NCBI GenBank assembly: GCA_016801845.1
Contig: CM028931.1
Span: forward strand, 8,940,587-9,004,586
Length of the DNA: 64,000 bases
Origin: Polydactylus sextarius
Lineage: Eukaryota; Chordata; Actinopteri; Polynemidae
Direction: 5' to 3'
Shown: positions 12,101-23,422 of the stretch, one piece after another
Position numbering within the stretch: position 1 is the stretch's first letter
Layout of the letters: the number at the start of each line of letters is the position of its first letter
The notes under the pieces: generated by a model
Told to the model about the DNA's origin: nothing
The model's input: the letters and a program-made list of their open reading frames with translations, nothing else
The model's database searches: none
Made by a program: the position numbers and the translations under genes

Positions 12101-14886
12101 CTGCTCACTGACTCATTGTTGCTTTAAACTCTGGTAAACAAACACCCACCTCATGAATTTAACTGCTCGGCCCTTTCAGCGGCCTCCCGTCTTGTCCAAT
12201 TAAAACATTCAATCGCTCTGGTTTTGGTTCTCGTGGCCACGATTTATCTGTTTTGTTTTTGTTTCGCCATCTCGGTTTTCCTGCCACCACGAGCGCAAGA
12301 GTCATTATCAAGCGATCGCGTTAAGTTTCCAAATCATCACTCATTATCTTGGGCTCGTTACGTGAAGCACAAGAGGAAAGTTTGTCGTTATCTTGCTGAA
12401 CATCAGACATGAGCTCTGTGGGTTTTCTGCACCAAAGTGCATTTAACTGTGTTGCAAACTTATCTTAAAGGACAGCAAATAAACCCGTGCTTGTTTCTAC
12501 AACTACTAACCGTTTGCAGCTTCTCTCTCCCGTTTGTGCCCGAGGACGTGCCGGTTTTGAAGACACAGTGCTCGGTTGTGTGAGAGTATTATGAGGGGAA
12601 ATTGGTGGTGAGGTTCGAGCTCATCGCGTCCAGATGTGGAATGCGGTCTGGGATTCGCGGCTACTTCTCCCCCAAGGAGGCAGGAATCCAGGCCGCCGTA
12701 CCACCGTTACCCACAGCGCAACTGCTCTCTTAAGTTGTTTGTGCGACCTAATTCACTCGTGGGAGATGTAAAAGGAAGTGACCGTGTCCTGCGCCGTTGA
12801 ATTCAGTCGCGCCGTAACTTTTTTTGGACTGAATCGCCTCGTTTAATCGGCAGTGCGACGCCTGCTCAGCTTCAGATTTATATCGAAATATGACTTGCTC
12901 CCTTTGTTCCAGGTTTCCACCAATCAACCAATCGTCTCCTCAGCAGTTTAGTAACAGATCTGGTTTTTTATATAGGAAACAAGGATGTCATCTTTCCTAT
13001 ATAGCTAGCTTAGCTAATATTTTGGACTGGACTAAACTCAGCTGTAAGTCTGACAAATCATAAGTCAGGAACAACACATATGAATTTATGTTGAACGCAA
13101 ACAGTAGCATTTCCCAGATAAGAAATATTGTGGTTGTAGTGTAACGGACGTTTGTCATTTTTTGGATTCCTTCGTCATAGTTATGGTTTAACCACACTAC
13201 TTAAAAAGTAAAGGTCAACAAGGTGAAGGCTTTTGTCTTGACTGTGGTGGATGTTGGACTCTTTCTGGGGCAGTTGTGTCTACGTTTTGGAGTTCAGTGT
13301 GTGAATTTTGGCCGCGTACTTTGACAAAATTGGGCCCGAATTTGGCCTCGTAATGATTTTGTCATCTGGTTGTGTAGCCGTGTGGTCTCATGCTCATCAT
13401 GATCATCTGACATCTTAACGTTAGCATGCTAGCATGCTACATAGTGGACTGCAGTCGCAGCTTATTATAGCTTGTAGCTTATTGTATTTTGTTCCTCTTG
13501 GACTGTTGTTTTCTATCTTTTAATAGAAAACAACAGTCAAAAGTGTTAAAACTCAGTCCGACTTGGTTGATTTGCTGCCACAACTCTCATCTAGTTTTAA
13601 TATTTCTATTTAATTATTAGATTATTATTATTGTTTGATGTTGATGTTGTCCATCTGGTTAATCCACCATTTTGACTCAAACTAAAGTTTCTCCACATCT
13701 GTTGGATAGATTGGATTGTCATGAAATAAGAGACTGATAGTTTCCAGATGATGAACCTTCATTACTTTCCATTCACTTCCGTCATCAGGTCAGAATTTCA
13801 TTTCGTCCGTGTGGATTGATGTCGACGTAGATACAGATTTTGGTGCTTAAAGGTCAAAGTTCGAGGCGGCCGCGGCTTCAAAAACCACAAAACCAAACTT
13901 ATTTTTGGCCACAACTCAAGAATTCCTACAGTAATTAACATTCCTTCCGTTTTCAACCATTTATTCAAGGTTGGGTTGTGGTGGCAGAAGACCAGGCTCC
14001 TCCTGAAGGAGCCTGAGTCACACCGAGATATATGAGATATGTATAATCACTCTGGCTTGTTTTGCATCTCATACCACAGTTGGATGAACCAGGAAAACAT
14101 CCTGAACAGATGCTGGAACCAGTTGAGGATTAAACGATCGAGTGATGACATTTTATATCAAAACAGCCGATCGACTTCCCGTACGGCGGCAACGTTTGCG
14201 CGTCGCCGTTCTCTTGTTCACTTTAAACGTCACCCACCGATATATTTGCTGAATTAAGCTCTAAATTCCTCCGTTGACACACATCTCGCGCCCTTGGCAC
14301 CAGTTCTACTTCAGACGGTCTCGTCTGTCTGGCTCTGATGCCACCCATACTCACAGTTCCCCACAGAGACCCGACTACATCCTGGATAAAATAGGCTGAT
14401 AGCCTACTTGTCTTGTAATTCCAGCCCAGTTTTTTTTTTTTTTTTTTTTTTTGTTTCCAGGGGGTGTGGGTTGGGGATCTACACAGATGTCCCACAGATG
14501 ATGTGTAACTTTGTAAGCTTGAAGCCTTGGAAAAAGGATTTTCCCGATCTCAACTCCTCCTCGTGGATGAGGAGATGGTGTCATGCTGGGGGCCGGGGTG
14601 GAGTGTTGTCGTTTCCTGTTTTTGCAAGATGGGGAAGCAGATATGTTGTTATGCTCTGCAGAAGCTCTGGAATGGGATTGTTTATTATGAAAAGATAAAA
14701 AAAACGACGTCCACTCCGAACATTTAGTTACGAAGATTGTTGTGGTGCAGAAGCTTTTTGCAGTGGCTGTTTGGCAGTGTGAGGACAGCGGGCCTCGTCT
14801 GTGTGGGATGATGATGCTTTTAGGAAACTGGGTCCTCTCTTCTGTAACAGACTGTGCTCTGACCGAGTATGTGGGCTTCAAATATC

Positions 14887-14931
<45 letters not shown>

Positions 14932-15382
14932 TCTTCTCTGTGCTGCAGTTTCTGTATTTAGGCCTCATGTTTGCCTACTTTTTGTTCACATTTGTTGTCA
15001 TCAGGCTTATTCATGCGTTATGTGACCAACACGCCCAGGTGCGCGAGTATAAATAGTCCTGTAGCTTGTATTTATTTAAATTTTTTTTGCATCGTCCTCA
15101 ATTTTTCAAGTTAGCTCAGGAATTTTTTTTAAAACGACATGAATAAACAAGACGTCCTCATAAGAGCAGCGTGCTTATTTTTCAGTCAACAATGACGGAG
15201 GTGGTTGTAGTAAACCAGAGCGAGAGAAAAGCCCCTGACGGATCCTCCCCGGTCCTGTGTTTGGAATGTGAGCCCCACCTTGGCTGCAGGGAGTTGGCTG
15301 CCAGTGTCAGGAGGTGGACTGATACTATTGTTGGAGCATCGATGTGAAACTCGAGTCCACACCTAACAGGCATTCGAGGCGT

Positions 15383-15414
<32 letters not shown>

Positions 15415-17760
15415 TCATCAGTATGCGGCCTCGGCTCAGAAAAATCTGTGTAAAACTTCATCTCGCTATAATCTGGTAACGGGATCAAAACAGATTAGTA
15501 TATCTGCAGATTATATCTGTGTGTGCGTCACAGCAGTGTCACTCCTCCTCTTTCTTCTCCTCCTCATGTTTTAATTCACACAAACGTCTTTTGGATTGTT
15601 TTTTTTTTTTTTTTTTTTTTTTGGGCCCGTTTGTTTTCACTGGCGTTCCTCTCGGGTGTTACCAAGGCTCGACTCGAGGTCGGCAGCAGGATGATGATGA
15701 TGATGATTATGATTACATAACAGCCAGGGTCGTGAATTATACGACCTGTGTTTTCGCTTCCTCGCAGCTCGCAATTACGCCGGTTTTTTTTTTTTTTTTG
15801 TTCCAGCAGACATTCAGTTCCTGTCTCTTTTCCCTTTTCCTATGTAATCAACTCAGCTCCCGCCAGGAACAACAACTACTTGGAAAATAACCAGCAGCAT
15901 GGTAGTTTTCTTTGTGTACCTTCATAACGTTAGCATGCTAGCAGGCTGAGATGCTGAATATCAACATGTATTGCGTTCGCGTGTATCGTGTATGTGTCGC
16001 GTGATCGATCAAGTGTTTCGGCCTCTAGAAGAGGAGGAAGAACATTTCTTTTTTTAGTTTTGCAGATGGCAACTTGTCTTTTTTTGCCACCACCACCTTT
16101 GTTGCTTATTCTCCTTCTACTCTGTTTATTAGGGTAGTTAAGGGCCAATCACATTTCTCCCTTTTAGCTCCGCCCCCTCTTTTTTTACGCCTTCTCGTCA
16201 ACAGAAGGTCGATCTGTCTCTATTCTCTTCTAGATGAAGGGTGAGGGGGTCACAACCTCCAAACGAAGCTGTCCCAGGACCAGCTGCTTCAAATGAATTG
16301 ATAAGAGAAATTTCCCAGCATGCACCAGGACAAGGATGGAGGCAGAGGAGAAAACAGGATACCTATAAATTTATAGGGCAGTCGTCAAAAACGTTTATTT
16401 TTTTTTAATAAAGTTCCATCCATCCATCCATTTTCTACCCCTTTATCCCGCACTCGCCAGCTCGTTGCACGGCCACATATAGACGAACCGTTCACACTCA
16501 CATCCACACCTACGGGCAATTTAATACGCTCAATTTACCCCCAATGTTGCATGTTTTTAGCGGTGGGAGGAAACCCAAGCAGACACGGGGAGAACATACA
16601 AACTCCACACAGGCAGGCCAACCCAGGACCTTCTAGCAGTACATTTAACTTATTAAGCTAATTTAGCGCTAATCAATAACATTTGTTAACCTTAGCATTA
16701 GCCTAGCGATCGCTAACGTTTTCCATTCATCTGATAACAGGATCTTTTCCGATGAAACAAACATCTCATCGGTTTTTTAATCCGCCGCCAACTCGACGGG
16801 CGTGAACGAGTCTGTAGACGGCATCTTTGTTTGTTTGTTTGTCGTCATGGAGACCCATCGCGTCGTCCTTTACGTAGCGACAGCGACGACTTCCGATGAC
16901 GTGTAACGGTGAAGTAGAGGAACGTTTTCACCTCAACGCTTTGATTCAAGGGATGAAAATTAGATTATTAACCAATTAATCAGTTGCAACAATCACTCAA
17001 ATATGGATCAAAAACACTGTGGGAGACGATGTATATGTGATATTTGTTTAATTCCCCTCGATTCCAATCGGAGGATCAAAAGAAACTTGCGATGTCTTAG
17101 TATGAAACTGAGGAAAATAGAGCAAAATCTGCGTCGCCGTGTTTCTGCGTCGTCATAAAGTGACTTCACAGAAACGAGACGGGGATGTTGTGCTGCAAAG
17201 TGTCAGGAATTAAAAAAAAAAAAATATGACAGTAGTTCAGTTCATGTGTCGGGTTCCTTTCACACTTCAGAGACTTGACTTCAGTCTTTCATGTTCCGAC
17301 CTTTCATTCTTGAAACTTTTTCTCGTTGACTCGACAGAACATCCTGTTTCATATTTGTGCAAAATAAAAAAAAAAGTAAGAGTTTCAATTCAGTGAAAAT
17401 CAGCGGAATCGCATAATATTTTCAGCATCGATGTGAAAAAGCTATGCGATATCAGAAAAAACGATTGTAAAAAACGTGGGAAGGTGTGTGTTGTTCGGAC
17501 CGACAATACTTGTGTTACACACGAACAATAAGTCAGTGTGGTTGAGGTGTGAGGAGAAAAAAGCCGCGCAGCACAGGAAGTGATCAAAATAAAAGCAGGT
17601 CTTGGTTTTAGACGTGTTTTTCTTCTTCTTCTTCTTCTTCTTCTTCTTCTGCTTCTGCACTCACTGCGCCGATACCTTCAGTTCCCGTTGGCAGCACCAA
17701 AGTGTCACAAACACATGTTGTAGCTCGGGGGGAATTTTTCTCAGTCATATCATGTGTGTG

Positions 17761-17791
<31 letters not shown>

Positions 17792-20700
17792 CACTCAGAA
17801 ACTAAACCAGATGAGACTTTCCCATGAGTCACAGCGAGTTGAACACGTTGGCGCTCATCCACCCACCCGGTAAACAATGTTTCTAAGAACTGCGAGTCTT
17901 TGCCACGTCCAGTAAAGACCTTTTTTTTTTTTTTTTTACGGCTCAGGTGTTTTTAAGATAAATATAGGACACTAACTGTTAAATCATTGTTTTACAGAAC
18001 TCCCCCCCCACTCACCCTCCTCCTCCTTCTCCTTCCTCAAGGCATTGTGGGACGTCCGGCCTCACACGTTTTTGTGGTGTTAGTAGGACACAGACAATCA
18101 CGCATGGAGATTAGCCTCATTCACCACAATAATACTGTCATTCTTGTCACTTTGATGCTGAACTAATTGATGATTTGTTAATCTCTGCAGAGCGTGTAAA
18201 TATAATTTGTCCATTTTTTTTCCTTCATTTCCAAACGCTGGACGCTGGACTTTTTTTTTTTGTGTGTGTCTCTCAGAGCAGGAAATGTTTAAACACTACA
18301 TTACCCAAGATCCTTAGCTGCAGATTCATCAATACCATTAAGAACAAAACGGGTTTAGCTAGATCCAGCGTAGAGTATTTATAAAGATGGACGCCATGAC
18401 GGCGCTCGAATAGTGACGCCAAAACATCTTGATCACCCCCTGGTGGCTGGTGGTGGTATAGTCTAGGCTAGGTCATAAAAATGTCTCACGTTTACGTCCC
18501 ATCTTTTGGTGTAAAAGGGAGTTTCGAGGTAGTTTTCTCCCGTTTGGTCGCTCTTCTGTTTCTGTTGAATTAAACGATACGTTACGTATCGTGCATCTTG
18601 AACTCAGCCTTACTCCAACAATGTAGGGGGAGCTTTATGGAGAGAAAAAAAAAAAAAGACTTGTTTAGTAACAACAGCAACAACAACAAAAGCAGCACAT
18701 TTTTATCACTGTTAGGAGAAAAGAAATCAGATAAAATGTCATATAAATCTACTCTACATTATAGACGTCAACGCAATGAATGTTGGGATATGTTTGATCC
18801 ACGTTTGGGTCATGTTCGATGTTTTAAAAACAGGCCCAGACGTCGTGATGACAGATGAGATTGACTCAGGTTTGGCTTGGTGGGATTTCAAAATGGTGGC
18901 TCCACTTCCTGTGCAGACTCCGGCGCCAAAATAAGAGGAAGTGGAGTTGTGTCATCCGTCTTTGTTCATGAGTTCAAGTAGAAGAATTTTAAGCTCATTG
19001 TTTCAACGTTTCAAACCAAGAAATACCACATACAGAAGCTTAATTTAGACCATAAAATGATTCATTTTGTGGTTTTACAGTAAAGCAGCAAATCCCGAAA
19101 CCATCAGTTGCGAATCAATAATTCCAACTGCTGCTGATTACTTTTCTGTTGATCGGTCGATTGACTTGGTTTATTTTGTGTCGCAGGTGGTACAGACTCA
19201 ACTCCAAAACGGGGAAGAAGGAGAAAGAACGAGGCGACATCCAAGTCACCGTCCAGTTCACGCGCAACAACATGACGGCGAGCATGTACGACCTGGTGAT
19301 GAAGGACAAGAGCACCTTCACCTTCAGCAAACTGAAGGAGCGCATGAAAGGGAAGAGGAGATCCAGCGACGAGGACTCCTCGTCGGCCGTGCTGCCGGGA
19401 GGATACGGCTCTTTGTACCGGATGAGGCACCGGTTGCCGAGCGACGGAGGCGGAGAGGAGGATTACGAGGACGACGAGGGCGGCGAGGCCCGGAGGAGCA
19501 AGATGAGGACCTTTTTCCTGAGGGGGAAGCTGAGGAAGTCGTCGGACACTCGCTCCAGTACGTCGCTGGGGTCGGAGAGCAGCGAGTCGTCGTCGCGAGG
19601 CGGCAGCCTCAGTCCCACGGCGGGAATCAGCGTGGTGGTGTCTGACCTCTCTAACTCGCCAAGCAACAGTAGCAACCTGACGGCAGACAACAGCCCAGGT
19701 GAGAAAATATCAGGTCATTATACTGCAGCAGCAGCAGATTTGAGTCTCACAGCAGCCTTCTTTCTTTTTCCTCATAGTTTCAGGATTTATTATAATTGTT
19801 GTGTTGTGTAGTGTTCACCCTGCAAGACTTGTCAGTGATTGACCCCCGATCACACCGTGACGTCACCAAACTCTACGTCTGGTCACGTGAACTAGACAGG
19901 ATGTAGCCGCTGCTTCTCACCGTGATTTACAGCCGTTTATTGTTGACGAGCACCGGTGAAGATGCTGCCTCCGACACAGACTAAACCGCCGCGTTCGGGT
20001 TCGGCTCCTCTGACGTGAAAGATCTGGACGACGACGACTCCGACGCACTGACAGTACCGAGGACGCTGCAGAGAAAACAGGAAGTAGAGACGTTTAGATG
20101 TGAAAACACATGAAAACAATCCTCTTACTCATTGATCAGATCCTCCAGGATTTAATGACGTTACAATCACAACTATTAACACTAATTCAACCAATCATTG
20201 TGGATATTCCTGAGGTCTTTGACTGGTGACTACCTATAGCAGCTACAGTCAAGGAGACTGGACTTACACATTAAAAACTAATGTTATGATGGAAACTATT
20301 ACTAAACCGGTAAACCAGCGTGTAAACATCACCATGGCAACACGCTGGTTTTCATGGTGGAGCTGAAATCAGCAGCAGACCTCCCCGGTACCGGGTAACA
20401 TCTGGATCAGACGCGGGGAGTTTGTAGAAAGTGAAAATGAAACAAAAAGCGTCAAAACGTCAGACTTTTAAACGTGGTTGTGAGTGAATCAGTGAGACGG
20501 CAGCAGCATTTATCTCACATCCCTCCTCTGATTGGCCGTCGCTCTTTGTCAGTCTCTTCAGACTCCTCCAGTTTTCTAACATGACAGATCCAGTCCCGGT
20601 CTCAGACCAGGTCCCGACGGCCTCTGATGGAGTCGTTAGGGCTGTTGACACATTATGATCATTAACTGATGATTCACCGATCAGCTGGTTCTCTTCCACG

Positions 20701-23386
20701 GCGTCGCCATCTTGTGCCGCCACATTTCTTGACTGGACAAGGCCTTATAGAACATCTTTCACTTTTTCTAATCACCTACCGCCATCTACAACCTCACCAC
20801 TAGGTGCTGCTAATTTATTAATACTGGCCCTTTAATTGGTCAACAAAATATTTAAAACAATCAACCAGTCGACAAACGGCGTCTTAAATTACTGAACGTT
20901 CCGTTTTTATTAATAGTGATGTTGAATTCCTTTCCTGTGAAGCGAGGGACGGCGCGGTTAACACATCTTAAGCGATTTAAAATAAAAAGTTTCTAAACAA
21001 AAATAAAAAAACCCACATCCGCAGGACCTTTGGTTTCTTGTTCCTGTTCCTGTTTAATGAAGGCGCGTCTCAATCATATCGAGCTCTTAGAGAGAAAACA
21101 GAACGTGTGATAACTTGATGGACTGTGAAAATGAAACTTTTTTTTTCCCTTTTTAGTGGGTATGTGTTTTGCCGCGCGTGGTCAGAGGAGCGGTGAGTGT
21201 GAAACAGGAAGAGACGACGAAAACCCTTTTTTTTTTTTTTTTTGATGCAATCATCAGACGTATGAATATGAAATGAATAAATTCAGAAAACGTTTGGATC
21301 CCTTGTTACGAGAAATTAATTAAACGCCAAAGTGAAAATCTAACTTTATTCTGACAGTCGTGTGGATTTCTATTAAGCAAAAAGCGGCGCGGTTGAGATT
21401 AAACGGCCGCGCAAATTAAATTTCGTAAAGTTTATTGATCAATTTTCCTGTTATCTTTTGTTTCTCTCCCTTTCTTTCTTTCTTCCTTTTTCATTTTTCT
21501 TGTCTTTCCCTTTGTTTTGTTTTGTTTTTCAGAGCACACGGCAAACACGTCGCCCAAGTCGTCCTCTCTCAAATGCGAGTTCGGGGATGAGGCCGGTGAG
21601 ATCACCATCGCAGTGCCTCAGCCCACGCTGTGCGTTAACGGAAGCCATGCTTACAAAATCCAGTCCCTGGACCCAGGCTCAGGAAAACCTGCAGATACTT
21701 TAGGCCTGGGATTGTTGCAGAAGTCTTTGCCTCTGTCCATGTCTCTACAGAACCTCAGCCCGCGGGCGTCCGCGGACCTCCCCAAAGGTCCCGTGGGCGA
21801 CGGGCGCCGCTGGTCTTTTGACAAACCGGGCGAGGAGGAAAAAGCCGCGATAGCCGCGGCGTTGGAGAAAAGCGGCCCGATGCAGGCCGACGACGCCGAC
21901 CGCGCCGAGGAGGAGGAGGAGGTGGAGGACGTGGAGCGGCGTTTGGGACGAGCTTCTTCTTCTTCTCCTCCCTCCAGAGTCGCCTCCTCCTCGGAGTCGG
22001 AGAGCCACGGGAAGAAGCAGAGGAGGAACTTGTTCTCCCACGGGAGGAGTGAATCTGCCGGGAAAGGGCAGAGTCAGTCCAAGGATGGGTCAGTACAGGC
22101 CGGCGCCGAGGAGAAACACAAGGGATGGTTCGGATCGAAGGAATCGCACAGTAAACCCAGGTGAGTGACGAACGGGTGATAAATCATCGCGTCAGTTTGA
22201 ATATGAATCAAACTAAGGAGCCAACACGTTCACGGACCCGCTGAGAGTTTTCTACCTGAACTGTTTGGGTCGGTGTTAACAAACTGAGGCGTTCAGTGAG
22301 TTCACAGCGGCAAGAAAAAAAAGACGATTTTAAGCTACAAACACGCAAATAATGATCGTGTCTCAGCAGCAATAAGTTAAAACAAGCTCCTCAAGCTGAT
22401 CCTTTCAATAACATTCAGAACATCAATTGATTATTTATGATATTTTGATCAGTTGAGGAGACACAAGTTAAGTGCTGATGGGTTTGAATGATGTGACGAT
22501 TGACGTGATGAGTTAAAGCTTTTATTTGTAGAATTTACCTTTTAGTTTGCATAAAAAAGCGTCATTTTATCTTTAGATTTCACTCATTTCTCTGCATTAT
22601 TCCCACATTGCGTCAAAGGTCAAAGGTCAAGGTCACTGCGACCTCACAAAACACGTATTTTGCCTGTTGAAAGTGACGTTTAAAGACCGTCCGGAGCAGT
22701 TTTTCTTTACCTCTAATCGAACTTCTTTGTAGATACTTTGGGGGCTGCGGTGATGTCGTCACATCGGTATGCGGCGTTTCCCTCGCGCGCCGCCTTGTTT
22801 TTGTTGCTCTTTTCCAAACAATTCAACCTCCGCCTCATAGGCGCAGGAAACTGCGTGTTTGTAGCTGCCTCCTTACAGATAAAACCGCGTGGATTTAATT
22901 GAACTTTTACCCCTCAAAAAACCTAAAAAACAAAGATTAACCTCCCCCAACACGTTGAGGTTTATATCATTATTTTTCCAAACCTGTCTTCAGAGAAGCG
23001 ACTTTTTTTTTTTTTTTTTTTTTATTCCGTGCAGGTTATCAGAGGGGTTGTTTACTTTTCACTTCCTGTGTGCCGGCATGGCCGCCTCCTCCTCCTCCTC
23101 CTCCTCCTCAGCTCCCGGTCTCAGTCAGTCTCTGGTTACAGCAGGTATCTGCAATGCAGATGGAGGAAAGAAGAGGGTGGTGGTGGGAAAGCGAAGCTGC
23201 TCCGCTCTGGCGGCGAAATTAGCTCCGTCGAGTTTGAAACGTTCGGCGTTTTTTTTTTTTTTTGCTGTGACACGGTTCGGTAATAACGTCAGTGTCATTG
23301 GAAAGATGGTGGTGGTGATGTTGAGCTGGAACAATCCTCGTTCTCTTACAGGGTTCGTGTAGGTGTGTGTGGTTTATCTTTGCTGC

Positions 23387-23422
<36 letters not shown>

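Larger units (their letters stand above)
6112..19186 (+). other. rab11fip5: rab11fip5 intron 1 (13 kb), repeat-rich
   Basis: No internal gene recognised. It holds dispersed repeats (8145-8372, 13173-13369, 16143-16960), a TTAGC-rich stretch at about 9840-10260, CTG and CAG tracts near 14.9 and 15.4 kb, a LINE tail at 16415-16637 and many poly(A)/poly(T) runs. Long open frames such as 14375-14968 on the minus strand come from homopolymers and simple repeats. Confidence 0.6.

Noticed and set aside
14375..14968. 197-codon minus-strand open frame with Ser and Lys runs
   Set aside because: It exists because a (CTG)12 tract and a poly(T) run lack stops. There is no domain, no splice support, and it lies inside rab11fip5 intron 1.
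15344..15574. polyglutamine open frame in rab11fip5 intron 1
   Set aside because: Encoded by the (CAG)10 microsatellite alone, with no conserved flanks.
20460..20723. 87-codon minus-strand frame in rab11fip5 intron 2 beginning MAAQDGDAVEENQ
   Set aside because: Normal-looking composition but no recognisable family, no flanking gene signals and repeat-like surroundings. Not supported as a gene.
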